DNA of 64,000 nucleotides from WJJR01 sp964440935 (GTDB taxonomy: Bacteria > Zixibacteria > MSB-5A5 > WJJR01), in the NCBI GenBank assembly GCA_964440935.1, contig CAYTTY010000003.1, forward strand, positions 108,424 through 172,423, read 5' to 3'. Each line of letters opens with the position of its first letter. Position 1 is the stretch's first letter. Below, one piece after another: positions 1-8,931 of this stretch. The notes under the pieces are model-generated. The model made no database searches. It was not told where the DNA came from and saw only the letters and a program-made list of their open reading frames with translations. The translations under genes were made by a program, and so were the position numbers.

Positions 1-277
1 CTTTGCGCACACGTTTACCATCGCTCACACCCCACGTCAGTTTCGCTCTTGAGTCGAGCGCACGGAATGTTGCCGCGACCGCGTCTGAGCCGGAGAGTAT
101 GCCTTTGGACTTCGCGACAATGTGCGCATGTGCACGTTGTTTCCCCAATTCCAGCGCCTGGACAGTCAGATCGCCGCGACCGATGTCCTCGTGCAGCGCA
201 CGCTCGACCAAATCGCGCAGTTGGCGTCTCCAGACGGGCTGCGGAAGAGCAAATGGTGATTTCTGCTTGGCAGTCAT
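1..277 (-). CDS. nadC: Nicotinate-nucleotide pyrophosphorylase (carboxylating), N-terminal part only
   Basis: This is the first 92 codons of a gene that runs off the left edge of the window. The translation (MTAKQKSPFALPQ at the start, then ALHEDIGRGDLT near residue 28) has the NadC N-terminal helix and the EDxGxGDxT motif that precedes the quinolinate-binding barrel. NadC makes nicotinate mononucleotide from quinolinate and PRPP in NAD synthesis. The start ATG lies at 277-275 and overlaps the tsaD stop as ATGA, so the two genes are probably translationally coupled. The catalytic barrel is outside the window, so activity cannot be judged. Confidence 0.85.
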   Translation of the reverse strand, partial: MTAKQKSPFALPQPVWRRQLRDLVERALHEDIGRGDLTVQALELGKQRAHAHIVAKSKGILSGSDAVAATFRALDSRAKLTWGVSDGKRVRK

Positions 278-1311
278 GATGTGATTGGTAGCGGTGTACC
301 GAGCCTCCAGTTTGGAACAGCGTCAATGTGTAGTTTGGCTTCGTCGAATGGCGTCCACCGATACAAACCGACGGCAGCGATCATCGCGGCATTATCAGTG
401 CACAAATCCGGCGCCGGCAGAATCGCCTGGCGATTGTTTGCCTGTGCCCATTGTTCCAATTGTCGGCGCAAGCGACGGTTACGCGCCACACCGCCGGCCA
501 CACTTACGGTGTGAATGCCCATCTCCTCGGCCGCGCGCGTCAAATTGTCCTGCAGGGCATCGACGATCGATGCCTCAAACGATGCAATCCAGTCGGAGCG
601 GGAAATGTCGCTGATATCGTTGAAATCACGTGCACGATAGTCCAAGGCGGCGGCGGTCTTCACACCGGAAAACGAGAAGTCATATCCCTGGTCATCAAAC
701 CGTGCCCGCGGGAACGCAATGGCGTTAGGGTTACCGTGTTCACCGGCACGGTCAATTTCCGGTCCCGCCGGATACGAGAGACCGAGCAGTTTCCCGATTT
801 TGTCCAACGCTTCGCCGGCGGCATCATCGCGTGTTTCACCGAGCGAGCGGAAGCGCCCGGGTTGTTCAACGAGAACGAGTGAGGAATGCCCGCCGGACGC
901 AATCAGGACCAAATAGGGATACTCAATGTCACTCGTCGCCATTGCCGGGGTGTGTGCATGCGCTTCAATATGATTGATTGGGATCAGTGGGATCTTTCGC
1001 AGTCGGGCAATGGCCCGGGCGAACGCCACTCCAATCAGCAGGCACCCCACCAGCCCCGGTCCGGCTGTCACCGCAATCCCGGCCACATTGTCCCAGTTGA
1101 CTCCAGCGGTCTTCAGGGCCCGCTCGGTAATGCCAGGCAGTCTCCCGGCGTGCTCGCGCGATGCCAACTCCGGCACCACGCCCCCATAGTCGGCGTGAAT
1201 ACTCTGGGAGAAGATTTCGTTGGAGAGGATATGCCCATCCGCTGAGACCACCGAGGCGGCGGTCTCATCGCAGGAGGTCTCAAGACCCAGTATCGGTCCG
1301 GGAGCGGTCAT
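274..1311 (-). CDS. tsaD: tRNA N6-adenosine threonylcarbamoyltransferase TsaD
   Basis: A 345-residue member of the Kae1/TsaD/Qri7 family, of normal length. It transfers the threonylcarbamoyl group to A37 of ANN-decoding tRNAs, working with TsaB and TsaE, which are not in this window. Visible marks are the N-terminal GLETSCDET motif (residues 9-17), the metal-binding NHIEAH (His114 and His118), ASGGHSSL (about 138-145) and a C-terminal GGVARNRRLR plus CTDNAAMIA with the remaining metal ligand Asp. The start overlaps the YbbR-domain gene upstream by 32 nt and the stop overlaps nadC by 4 nt, so it sits inside one minus-strand operon. This is an essential housekeeping gene with no oddities. Confidence 0.97.
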   Translation of the reverse strand: MTAPGPILGLETSCDETAASVVSADGHILSNEIFSQSIHADYGGVVPELASREHAGRLPGITERALKTAGVNWDNVAGIAVTAGPGLVGCLLIGVAFARAIARLRKIPLIPINHIEAHAHTPAMATSDIEYPYLVLIASGGHSSLVLVEQPGRFRSLGETRDDAAGEALDKIGKLLGLSYPAGPEIDRAGEHGNPNAIAFPRARFDDQGYDFSFSGVKTAAALDYRARDFNDISDISRSDWIASFEASIVDALQDNLTRAAEEMGIHTVSVAGGVARNRRLRRQLEQWAQANNRQAILPAPDLCTDNAAMIAAVGLYRWTPFDEAKLHIDAVPNWRLGTPLPITS

Positions 1312-2239
1312 GCCGTTTAACGGTAACCGAATCGGGCACTGTACTCAAGACCTGGAGTGGGGGTGGGACATTAACATAGACGGCGCGTTTCTGGCCGGTC
1401 GTGTCGCGTGCCGCGATGACACAGGCCACGGTGATCGAGTCGAACGACAGCCGGTGGAGAACCGACCGCGGTCCCCCAATCTCCACACTGATCGTTGGCG
1501 GGTCAACGCTCACCGAATCGCGCCGTGATTTTGTTGTCACCTCAATATCGAGATTGCTGAACTCCTGTTGGGCGAAGCGCTCAATCCGTTGCTGCATGCG
1601 CGCCACCACAGGCGATATCGTCACGGCATACGCGTCGGGCGGTATCAACTCCACTTCCCGGTCGAGCGATTCGCTCTGATTGCGGATTTCGATCGCCTCC
1701 GACCGCACCGAAGAAATCCGCCGCAAGCTCTGTTTCGGTCCGGTGAGAAGCACCGAATCGGGCGTCCAGGCCTCCTCGCCGGTGCGGACAAAGTTCGGCG
1801 CCAATTCCCACACGGTCGCTGACACAATGGGCACCCGTTTCTGTGCGATGGAATCAATCACCACCCGAATGGTATCGCGGCTCATTTGCGAGATGTCGAA
1901 CCCTTCGATTCCATACGTCGGAAGGTCTTCGCGTGTCAGTGCCACGGCGAGCGTGCCGACCTCCGCACCGTCGAGGTCGATCCGCCAGATGCGGTCCTGC
2001 CAGAGGGTGCGAATCAGCGATTTGCCCGTTGCCTGTGCACGCACGCGGACCTCCTCCGGCGGTTTGGCTGCGATCAAAAGCGACTCGGGCGGTTCAGTGT
2101 ATTCGAACGAGTACGTGATGTCGATCTCGTACTCTTTGTCCGTCGCCACGTGGAACCATAGCAGCATGGCGAGGAACAGCCCCAGGATCTTCAACCCCAG
2201 GTTCTTGAACACCATGCGAATGAGAAACTGACCATCCAT
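1280..2239 (-). CDS. YbbR-like domain protein (CdaR-type)
   Basis: A 319-residue protein with one N-terminal membrane helix (about residues 11-28, GLKILGLFLAMLLWF) followed by repeated beta-rich modules. The motifs at the helix end (LWFHVATDKEYE) and the repeated pattern of V.VRA.G / PPTISVEIGGP resemble YbbR domains. In Firmicutes the YbbR protein CdaR binds and regulates the diadenylate cyclase CdaA and sits between cdaA and glmM. No cdaA or glmM is present here; the neighbours are tsaD and lptB, so a cyclic-di-AMP link is only a family-level possibility. Most of the protein should face the periplasm. Confidence 0.75.
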   Translation of the reverse strand: MDGQFLIRMVFKNLGLKILGLFLAMLLWFHVATDKEYEIDITYSFEYTEPPESLLIAAKPPEEVRVRAQATGKSLIRTLWQDRIWRIDLDGAEVGTLAVALTREDLPTYGIEGFDISQMSRDTIRVVIDSIAQKRVPIVSATVWELAPNFVRTGEEAWTPDSVLLTGPKQSLRRISSVRSEAIEIRNQSESLDREVELIPPDAYAVTISPVVARMQQRIERFAQQEFSNLDIEVTTKSRRDSVSVDPPTISVEIGGPRSVLHRLSFDSITVACVIAARDTTGQKRAVYVNVPPPLQVLSTVPDSVTVKRHDRSRTDTGS

Positions 2240-2273
2240 CGTCTATATCAAACCGTATCTACAAACCCGTCGA

Positions 2274-3053
2274 TTAATTCAGACGGAACTTCTCTCCCAG
2301 ATAAATGCGTCGGGCCTCCGGATCATTCGCCAAAAACTCGGAGGTGCCTTCCTTCAAAATGACACCGTCACACATAATGTACGCACGATCGGTGATCGAC
2401 AATGTCTCGCGGACATTATGGTCGGTGATCAGAATTCCCAGCCCCCGGACTTTGAGTGCCGCGACAATTTCCTGAATCTCCTCAACCGTCTTCGGATCGA
2501 TGCCGGCAAACGGCTCATCCAAGAGAATAAACTGCGGATGCGTGGCCAGTGCCCGCGCAATCTCAACCCGTCGCCGTTCGCCGCCCGAAAGCTGATACCC
2601 CTTCGATTTGGCAACATGGGCCACTTGCAGTTCCTCCAGCAACTGGTCGACCCGCTCGCGCCGCTCCTTCCGGCTCATTCGTTGCACTTCGAGAACGGCC
2701 ATGATATTGTCGGCCACTGTCATTTTGCGGAAGATTGATGTCTCCTGAGGCAGATATCCAATCCCCAGCCGGGCTCGTTTAAACATCGGTAGATCGGTGA
2801 TCGTTCGGTCGCCCAACAACACGTCGCCGGCCTCCGGCTTGATAAAGCCGATGGTGAGGTAGAAGGTGGTGGTTTTGCCGGCCCCGTTGGGGCCCAACAG
2901 CCCGACAATCTCGCCCTGCCCGATCGATACCGACACACCGTTCACCACCCGCCGCCGCCGATACGACTTAACCAGGTTGAGGGTGTGAAGAAGCGCGGAA
3001 TCTGTCTGCGTGCCGGGGTCCTGTGGCTTCATGCCAGCCAAGATCTCCGGCAT
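2274..3053 (-). CDS. lptB: LPS export ABC transporter ATP-binding protein LptB
   Basis: ABC ATPase of about 259 residues, close to LptB in every signature: Walker A GPNGAGKTT, the LptB-typical FYxxxG stretch just after it, Q-loop YLPQE, signature LSGGERRRVE, Walker B FILLDEPFAGIDP and switch His in ITDHNVRETL. LptB powers extraction of lipopolysaccharide from the inner membrane with LptF/LptG, which are not in this window. Reading is open to a TTG at 3068, but the ATG at 3053 is the more likely start; another ATG follows at 3032. It lies 18-33 nt after the pilQ-like gene on the same strand. Its presence argues for an LPS-bearing outer membrane. Confidence 0.93.
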   Translation of the reverse strand: MPEILAGMKPQDPGTQTDSALLHTLNLVKSYRRRRVVNGVSVSIGQGEIVGLLGPNGAGKTTTFYLTIGFIKPEAGDVLLGDRTITDLPMFKRARLGIGYLPQETSIFRKMTVADNIMAVLEVQRMSRKERRERVDQLLEELQVAHVAKSKGYQLSGGERRRVEIARALATHPQFILLDEPFAGIDPKTVEEIQEIVAALKVRGLGILITDHNVRETLSITDRAYIMCDGVILKEGTSEFLANDPEARRIYLGEKFRLN

Positions 3054-3086
3054 CAGATCCCGGTGCAAGCGGTATCTGGACCAATC

Positions 3087-4409
3087 TTAACCGGCCGGGG
3101 GGATGACGCGGGGGGTGATGAATATCATCAAATCGGTCTTCTCGGTCTGTTTGCTGTTATGCGTAAACAGGGACCCGAGCAGGGGGATGTCACCGAGTAG
3201 GAACACCTTGCTCTTTGTGTTGAACTCCGTCTCACGAACAAGACCGCCGATGACCAGCGTTTCACCGTCTTTAACCCGGATCGTGGTTTTTACCCCACGC
3301 TTGGCGGTGATCGGCCGCTGATTGTCCACAGGGCCGGTGAATCCGGTGATTTCCTCAACCTCCGGCTCCACTTCGAGCGTGATTTCTCCGTTGTCATTCA
3401 GGCGGGCTTTGACTGCCAGGGTGATGCCAACATCGAGTTCCTGAAAATCGACAATATCCTGCACGACCGCGCCTTCGGTAAAGCGGGTGAGCGTCTCAAT
3501 GGGAATCGTCGTGACTACTTCCATCGTGGCCCGCTGGTTCTCAACCACCGACACTCGTGGATCCGAGAGCAATCGCCCCGATCCGGTCTGTTTCATGTAT
3601 TCCAGAAAACCGTTCAACTCACCAATACTCAGCGTTCCGAAATTCCAGATCTTCTCATCGGGAATCGGATATTTCGCCGCGGCCGGGGACTGTTCCTGAT
3701 TACCGGAACCGGAACTTGTTTCATCCCGGTTCGAAACCGTTGCGCTGATCCGTGTCGGCCAACTGAAACCAACGCCCAAATCCGACTCGGCATCGGTTTC
3801 GACGAATTTCACTCCGATTTCGAATTGTGGCCTCGGTACATCCAGTTCGGCGATCAATGATGAGACTGTCTCGATTCGGTGGGGCGCTTCTGTGAGTATG
3901 ATCATCGGATGCGGTTCGGTGGCTGTTTCTGTTGACGCGCCTGGCGTCACTCCCCCCACCAACTCGATCTTCCCCCGGCTGCTCAAGACACTGGCCAATG
4001 CCGTCTGAATCATCGCCGGATCGGCATACTTCAAATGAACGACACGATGCGCCAGTCCTTCAACTGATGTGCCATCGTCGGCGAGTACGACCAACACATC
4101 GTCATTCCAAAAATAGCGGTAGCCATTAGCGCTCACGAGCGTGTTGAGTGCTGTCTCCCAGTCGACTTGATTCAAGTGCACATCAACACGACCGGTTACT
4201 CCGGGCGCTACAACCAGATTGAATCCGACCGTTGCCGCCAGGGCCGAGAGGACGGTTTGGATTTCCGTCTGGACAAATTCGAGATTCACCGGCTGTGGGG
4301 CTGGCTTCGCGTGCACCATGGCAGAACAGCAAATAATGACGATCACCGCCATTACGATGAGCCGATTGCACACGCGTCTGGATGGCATTAATGTCTTTCC
4401 TCTGATCAT
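3087..4409 (-). CDS. pilQ: Type IV pilus / type II secretion secretin (PilQ-like)
   Basis: A secretin of about 440 residues. It begins with a signal peptide (hydrophobic VCNRLIVMAVIVIICCSAMVHA). A short STN/N0-like domain follows (NLEFVQTEIQTVLSALA...), then an N1-like module (VVHLKYADPAMIQTAL) and the secretin barrel signature near the C-terminus (VKDGETLVIGGLVR, then IPLLGSLF and DLMIFITPRV). It would form the outer-membrane pore for the pilus or pseudopilus. Reading is open further upstream, but the ATG at 4409 overlaps the stop of the pilP-like gene (ATGA), which fixes the likely start. It is short for a PilQ because AMIN domains are absent, which resembles GspD or minimal PilQ proteins. 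Confidence 0.88.
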   Translation of the reverse strand: MIRGKTLMPSRRVCNRLIVMAVIVIICCSAMVHAKPAPQPVNLEFVQTEIQTVLSALAATVGFNLVVAPGVTGRVDVHLNQVDWETALNTLVSANGYRYFWNDDVLVVLADDGTSVEGLAHRVVHLKYADPAMIQTALASVLSSRGKIELVGGVTPGASTETATEPHPMIILTEAPHRIETVSSLIAELDVPRPQFEIGVKFVETDAESDLGVGFSWPTRISATVSNRDETSSGSGNQEQSPAAAKYPIPDEKIWNFGTLSIGELNGFLEYMKQTGSGRLLSDPRVSVVENQRATMEVVTTIPIETLTRFTEGAVVQDIVDFQELDVGITLAVKARLNDNGEITLEVEPEVEEITGFTGPVDNQRPITAKRGVKTTIRVKDGETLVIGGLVRETEFNTKSKVFLLGDIPLLGSLFTHNSKQTEKTDLMIFITPRVIPPAG

Positions 4410-4882
4410 GATCCCGTCTCGCTCGTTGAGAGCGTTACTGATTCCCCAGCCGGGCCGGTCAGCGTCACGTGTCCGGCTTTGATGTCGGACACGGTCCAGG
4501 TCCCGACCCGATCCCCGACGCGGTGAACCCGACCATCCAAAACACACAATTGCCGTGCCCCAACGGTCATCGTTCCCTGAAGCACTGGCGGTGTTCGATC
4601 ATCGTCGTCCGGTTTTGCAACCACCTCTGCGCCATTACTAGTCATCGGTCGAAAGGGGTTAGACGTCCAATCGGGGGCGTTCGCCTCCGTATGCGGCGGT
4701 TGCACGGGTGCCGGCGCCATTGTCGCAGCAACCTGCGCCTGCGCCTCGGCAGGGGAGGTCGATTCCACGGGGCCGGTGTCGCGTGACGGACGTTTCCACG
4801 GCTCGTTGTAGAGTCCCCAGAGGACGGCAACGATGAAGATTGCGTAGACGATCCGCTTTCGCTTCGTTTCACTCGTCGCCAT
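4406..4882 (-). CDS. PilP/GspC-like single-span membrane protein
   Basis: A 158-residue protein starting at an ATG with GAGG about 8 nt upstream. It has one membrane helix (about residues 12-28, IVYAIFIVAVLWGLY), a Pro/Ala/Glu-rich linker and a small C-terminal beta domain (LQGTMTVGARQLCVLDGRVHRVGDRV) shaped like the PilP and GspC homology-region folds. Its place between the pilO-like gene and the secretin gene is the usual place of pilP, whose product links the inner-membrane PilN/PilO complex to the secretin. Sequence similarity alone is weak, so position carries most of the assignment. It overlaps the pilO-like gene by 14 nt. Confidence 0.65.
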   Translation of the reverse strand: MATSETKRKRIVYAIFIVAVLWGLYNEPWKRPSRDTGPVESTSPAEAQAQVAATMAPAPVQPPHTEANAPDWTSNPFRPMTSNGAEVVAKPDDDDRTPPVLQGTMTVGARQLCVLDGRVHRVGDRVGTWTVSDIKAGHVTLTGPAGESVTLSTSETGS

Positions 4883-5483
4883 ACTTAAGCCTCGCATTCA
4901 TCGGAGGGACCTCTGCCAGGTTGGTGATCAGGACCGCCACCAATCCCTCGAAGTGCACTGCATCGTCGTCTCCGGCGCGTGACCATCGGCACTCGACCCA
5001 ATGCTGGAAATCGGGCCGCTCTTCGATGCGATCGAGCCAGCGGCCGATGCGACGGAACTCGTTTGTCGCATTGAGTTCGATCAAGAGTGTATCGGTTTGG
5101 AACTGGCTTGCGCTTGTCGGTCTTGACGAAGAGTCGAGTTCGAGTATGCTTTGGAGATCGGGCGCAACTTCAGCGTTGAGAACTCCGATCCGTCGGGCAC
5201 TCGATTTCACGTCGTCCACGAGTTCGTCGAGTTCGTCAATCCTGTGGTATCGATCGAATTCGGCCTGCAACTGAGCCATGGTCGAATCGAAGCGCGCCAC
5301 CAGGATGGGGACCTTGTCCACACGTGCTTGCAATGTCTCCAGTTTCTGGCGCGCCGTGTCTCTCTCGTTGCGCTGTTTACTCAGTCCACCAGCCAAATTC
5401 CCATGCAGCCAGACCACCCACACAAGCCAAAAGCCGACCGTCAGACCGGCCCAAATCGACCAACGGGGAAGACGATTCATCAT
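4869..5483 (-). CDS. PilO-like pilus assembly protein
   Basis: A 204-residue protein with one N-terminal membrane helix (WSIWAGLTVGFWLVWVVWL), then a coiled coil (KQRNERDTARQKLETLQARVDKV) and an alpha-beta C-terminal half with TLLIELNATNEFRRIGRWLDRIE. This is the PilO layout, including the ferredoxin-like fold in which a beta strand precedes FxxIxxFLxxIE. PilO pairs with PilN in the inner-membrane alignment complex. The start is the first of two tandem ATGs at 5483, which overlaps the stop of the upstream gene (ATGA). A much longer open frame upstream lies inside the pilMN gene and is not credible coding. Confidence 0.75.
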   Translation of the reverse strand: MMNRLPRWSIWAGLTVGFWLVWVVWLHGNLAGGLSKQRNERDTARQKLETLQARVDKVPILVARFDSTMAQLQAEFDRYHRIDELDELVDDVKSSARRIGVLNAEVAPDLQSILELDSSSRPTSASQFQTDTLLIELNATNEFRRIGRWLDRIEERPDFQHWVECRWSRAGDDDAVHFEGLVAVLITNLAEVPPMNARLKYGDE

Positions 5484-7192
5484 GGTCCGCCTCCACTGGT
5501 GGCGGTTCGGCCCGGATGAACACTCATGACGAACGCGGACTTCACCGTGCCCTTCCATTCGATGGCGCGCGTGGACTCGAGTGATACGGCGTGTTCGCCG
5601 AAATGATCTTTGATCGCGCGCACCCAATCCGCATAGGTCAATGAGTAGGCCCGAGCGTTCGGATGCAGCACGCCTTCCATTCGCATCATGAGTGCGGGTG
5701 CGGTGGCCGTTGGATCAGGGACGATGGACAACGACAGCAGCCGCGCATTTCCGGGCAACATGGCCAGAACACGGCGGGCGTCGGGCATCCATTGCACACC
5801 GGGCTGTTCGAGTGCGGTGCGCATCGAGGAGACACGTTGTAGGCCAGCACCGCACGCTTGTATTCGATCATTGATGGGTGAGGTCTCGAGTGCCTGGATG
5901 TGCCCGACTAATTGAGCATGGGTTCGTGCGGCCAGCGAGCGTTGCATCCACAACATCCCCAACCACATGATGATCCCCGCAATCGAGAGCACCAGAACGC
6001 TACGCCCGACGCGTTCGAGTTTGTGTGAGTGACGATGCTGGCGGACACCGGTGGGAGTTAAGTCAATAGTGGTATCGCCGGTAATGGCCAGCGCCGCCGG
6101 TGTCAGCAGGTCTCCGCTTTCAGCGTACCACTGTTGCACATGATCGGGAACGCCGTCGGGAATGGTCTCGGTTGCTGGAACGACGATGACCGTTGCGCCG
6201 AAGAGCTCGTTCCAGTCGGTGATGAGCGGCGCGGCCGATTCCGGCACCCCCACCAATTCGATGCAACTGATCGCATCATGTGGATTTGATCCCCCATAGA
6301 ATTCGATGGCTTCGCCGGTGGCTTTCCTCAAGGTACCAAGCCAGCGCGATGCGTCTTCCGTTCGCAACGGTTGCCCCGGAACGATGTCCGGCGCGGGCAC
6401 GTTGCCGAGGTCATAGTGGAAACGCAGTTCACCGCCCTTAAAGATCACGAAACTCGACCGCTGCGGTGACCACAGCAATGTCGCCACCACCGTCGACTCG
6501 GAAGCGTCCGGAGCTGTATCGATCTGCCGTCTCTTTGTACCCGCGATGGAGACCGATTCGAGTGTCCAGCCGGCAGCAGATACACACTCCAGTGCGTGTC
6601 CCACATCCTCGCGTGGCAGTGCCGCCAGCGTGACCATCCACCCGGTGTCCTTAATCGGCTCGAAATGGAAGCCGTGGAGCGAGTCATTTTCATTGAGCGG
6701 AAACGGGATGAGCTTGCGCGCCTTCCAGCACGCCGCAGCTTCGCGTTGTCTTTTGCTGACCTTGGGAAGAGTGAACCGGCGCACCACCGCTCGTGGGGAT
6801 GTCATCGATACGTGCACACATGTACCGGGCGGAGCCCCATAGGAGCACAGGACATCGGCAAACGACGATGAATGATGCGACCCATCGACTTCGTGCACGA
6901 GGATGCCGGTGATTTGGCGCCCATCGCTGGTCTCGGCTTGTTCAAGCAGGACGACGTGTGTCTGAGAAAAATCGATGCCGATGCTGGTGTTATGACCACA
7001 CTCGCCATCTTCATGCATCCGCCACCGAAAGACCTTTCGAGAGCCGGATGAGCCGGACTGATCCTCAGAGGCGGTTGTCTCTTCCGAATCGAATGAGGTC
7101 TGGGTGATCGCCGCGGCGAGCGCACGGTCGAGCCCGTGGTCGGCAAAGTCCGAGCTGTCCGAGGGGCGATGAATGTCGTCGTTGTCAGGCAC
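5480..7192 (-). CDS. PilM-PilN fusion-type pilus assembly protein
   Basis: A protein of about 570 residues. The N-terminal two thirds resemble the actin-like fold of PilM/GspL (SIGIDFSQTHVVLLEQ as phosphate-1-like strand, then VVRRFTLPKVSKRQREAAACWKARKLIPFPL, typical of PilM). A single membrane helix follows (VLVLSIAGIIMWLGMLW), then a coiled coil and a PilN/GspL-like C-terminal domain ending in VKSAFVMSVHPG. This reproduces the GspL layout, or a fusion of pilM with pilN, and no separate pilM or pilN is present. The start is uncertain: GTG at 7192 follows the stop of the prepilin gene by about 20 nt; ATG at 7018 is an alternative that drops an acidic, low-complexity N-terminus. It overlaps pilO by 4 nt. 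Confidence 0.75.
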   Translation of the reverse strand: MPDNDDIHRPSDSSDFADHGLDRALAAAITQTSFDSEETTASEDQSGSSGSRKVFRWRMHEDGECGHNTSIGIDFSQTHVVLLEQAETSDGRQITGILVHEVDGSHHSSSFADVLCSYGAPPGTCVHVSMTSPRAVVRRFTLPKVSKRQREAAACWKARKLIPFPLNENDSLHGFHFEPIKDTGWMVTLAALPREDVGHALECVSAAGWTLESVSIAGTKRRQIDTAPDASESTVVATLLWSPQRSSFVIFKGGELRFHYDLGNVPAPDIVPGQPLRTEDASRWLGTLRKATGEAIEFYGGSNPHDAISCIELVGVPESAAPLITDWNELFGATVIVVPATETIPDGVPDHVQQWYAESGDLLTPAALAITGDTTIDLTPTGVRQHRHSHKLERVGRSVLVLSIAGIIMWLGMLWMQRSLAARTHAQLVGHIQALETSPINDRIQACGAGLQRVSSMRTALEQPGVQWMPDARRVLAMLPGNARLLSLSIVPDPTATAPALMMRMEGVLHPNARAYSLTYADWVRAIKDHFGEHAVSLESTRAIEWKGTVKSAFVMSVHPGRTATSGGGP

Positions 7193-7212
7193 AGTAGTTA
7201 CCGTTGCGTCCG

Positions 7213-8376
7213 TTACGTCCCGCTGTTGAATGTGATCACCGAGCCGTCGCTGAATTCGATGGTGAAGTCGGTGTTCGACATATTGGCCGGTGGCCCTCCA
7301 TTCGACCAAGACGAGAAATTCTGCAAGTTTATCGTGAGTTGTTCACCGGCACTAATCGTTTGTGTTGATGTGAAGGGTGCCGTATCCCCCGAACCCGCTC
7401 GCGGGTTCGATTCATTGAACACCTCACTCCCGTCGAATAGCACTTTTTGATAGTATCCCGTTGTGGCGTAATCGGCGGTGAGCCAGTCAATGTTGATATT
7501 GGCTGTTCCTGTGTTTTCGATATCAAAATCGACGTTATTGTTTGGTCCACCGGACGTTCCGGCCGAACCGGAGACATACTCGATAGAACCACCGCCTCCA
7601 CCACCAACAGCGAATGAAAACGGATCGCCGGGTAGTCGTAACGTCACCGTTGCACCGGTCGACGGAAGTACACTCACAAAGGCGGTGACCGTGTCATCCG
7701 TGGCGCGATAGACTGCTTCGACAGATTGGGTGCCAATGGGAATTCCGGAGAATGAAAATCCGCCTCCCGATGCCGGACTGGTCGACGATGTTGTGGTGCT
7801 CCCGGCGCCGTCGGGATAGGTGATGCTTATCGTGATGGCCACTGATGAATCGCCGGGGGGATTCCCGCCCGCGTCGGTGATCGTTCCCTGAACCGTATTG
7901 CTTGTGAGGTCGGATGCGGCGTTGGCGACTGACTTCGTCATCGTCTGTGAACCGTCGCCCGTGGATGAGATTGTAATCCCACTCGTGAACGTGTACGAGT
8001 TCCCCCAGGCATCAGTACTGTGGCCATCCGAATCTTCACTGAATTGTCCGATCAGGTAGGGGCCATTCCACGTACCGAGCCCCGGATCGGTCACCAGATC
8101 GTCGAGCGATGACGGCACCGCTCCGATATCGCCGACGTAACCGAAGTCCGAGCGCAGTCCATTGGCATACAAGTCCGGGTTACCGGCGATGGCAAATGCA
8201 ATCGCGTTCATCTCGGCTTGCGTCTCGCGAAAGCGCGAACTGTCGATTCCGCTTTGAATCGAACGCATTGCCACGGTGGAGAGAATGCCGATGACCACAA
8301 CCGCCATCAGAATCTCAATCAACGTGAAGCCGCGCGCGTTCGCCGCCCACCGGTATGTGAGGCAGATGCGAGCCAT
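7213..8376 (-). CDS. Prepilin-like protein with large C-terminal domain
   Basis: A 387-residue protein with a class III signal peptide: the leader MARICLTYRWAANARG is followed by FTLIEILMAVVVIGILSTVA with Glu at +5 of the mature chain. The next 90 residues resemble GspG/PilA pseudopilins (DAWGNSYTF near residue 122). The C-terminal 230 residues are unusual for a pilin: a carboxypeptidase-regulatory-like beta module (VQGTITDAGGNPPGDSSVAI...FSFSGIPIGTQSVEAVYR), a glycine run and a second beta domain resembling DUF11/CARDB-type surface modules. It could be a minor tip pilin with an adhesive head. GGGAG precedes the ATG at 8376. It follows the second prepilin by 12 nt. Confidence 0.8.
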   Translation of the reverse strand: MARICLTYRWAANARGFTLIEILMAVVVIGILSTVAMRSIQSGIDSSRFRETQAEMNAIAFAIAGNPDLYANGLRSDFGYVGDIGAVPSSLDDLVTDPGLGTWNGPYLIGQFSEDSDGHSTDAWGNSYTFTSGITISSTGDGSQTMTKSVANAASDLTSNTVQGTITDAGGNPPGDSSVAITISITYPDGAGSTTTSSTSPASGGGFSFSGIPIGTQSVEAVYRATDDTVTAFVSVLPSTGATVTLRLPGDPFSFAVGGGGGGSIEYVSGSAGTSGGPNNNVDFDIENTGTANINIDWLTADYATTGYYQKVLFDGSEVFNESNPRAGSGDTAPFTSTQTISAGEQLTINLQNFSSWSNGGPPANMSNTDFTIEFSDGSVITFNSGT

Positions 8377-8388
8377 TGTCTCCCGCCC

Positions 8389-8931
8389 TCAGAAGGTGAC
8401 CGTTAAAGTCGATCCCGAACCGTTGCTCACAATCGTGCGCGCCCCGGGATCGTACGCATACGCCGAATCCCACGCATCAGTCAGATACTCGCTGCGCGTG
8501 CTGTCGACATATGGGCCGTTCCATCCCATGTCCAAAAACGGGTCCCATTCCGGGATCGAATCCGGTTTGGTCACCAAGTCGGACAATTGCGACGGCGGAA
8601 AGCCGACGTCACCTTCGAAGCCGCGATTGCCCGCCTCGTCCGATCCCGCAATCGCCCGCGCGAGCAACCGCATTTCATCGCGCGTGGTGGTTTCCCGCGA
8701 CGAGGCGATGAACGAACCGATCACCGGAATGGCCACGGCCGCCATGATGCCCAACACGAGCATCGTGATGACAATTTCAACCAGCGTGAAACCGGCCACG
8801 TGCCTCATGCGCGTGGCCGGACCGTCAGGATGCGGTGCGGGTCGCTCAGGCAAGGTCGGACAGCCGTATCGCGTCCGTAACGATACCCTCGACATCGTGA
8901 TGCTCACCATGCACCGGCCAGATCCTACCAA
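8389..8931 (-). CDS. Prepilin (GspG/PilA-like pseudopilin)
   Basis: A protein of up to 180 residues with the prepilin cleavage and methylation motif G^FTLVEIVITMLVLGIMAAVAIP and a short GspG-like globular part (WNGPYVDSTRSEYLTDAWDSAYAYDP). The start is uncertain. The ATG at 8931 overlaps the upstream prepilin by 7 nt and gives a 46-residue leader; internal ATGs at 8910, 8895 and 8808 are possible, the last leaving a classical five-residue leader (MRHVA). It would be processed by a prepilin peptidase, which is not present in this window. It is one of three prepilin genes in a row. Confidence 0.8.
   Translation of the reverse strand: MVGSGRCMVSITMSRVSLRTRYGCPTLPERPAPHPDGPATRMRHVAGFTLVEIVITMLVLGIMAAVAIPVIGSFIASSRETTTRDEMRLLARAIAGSDEAGNRGFEGDVGFPPSQLSDLVTKPDSIPEWDPFLDMGWNGPYVDSTRSEYLTDAWDSAYAYDPGARTIVSNGSGSTLTVTF

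Noticed and set aside
15..326. Minus-strand open frame of 103 codons at the left edge
   Set aside because: It overlaps nadC and tsaD in another frame and is Arg/Cys-rich without coding character; nadC in its own frame explains the region.
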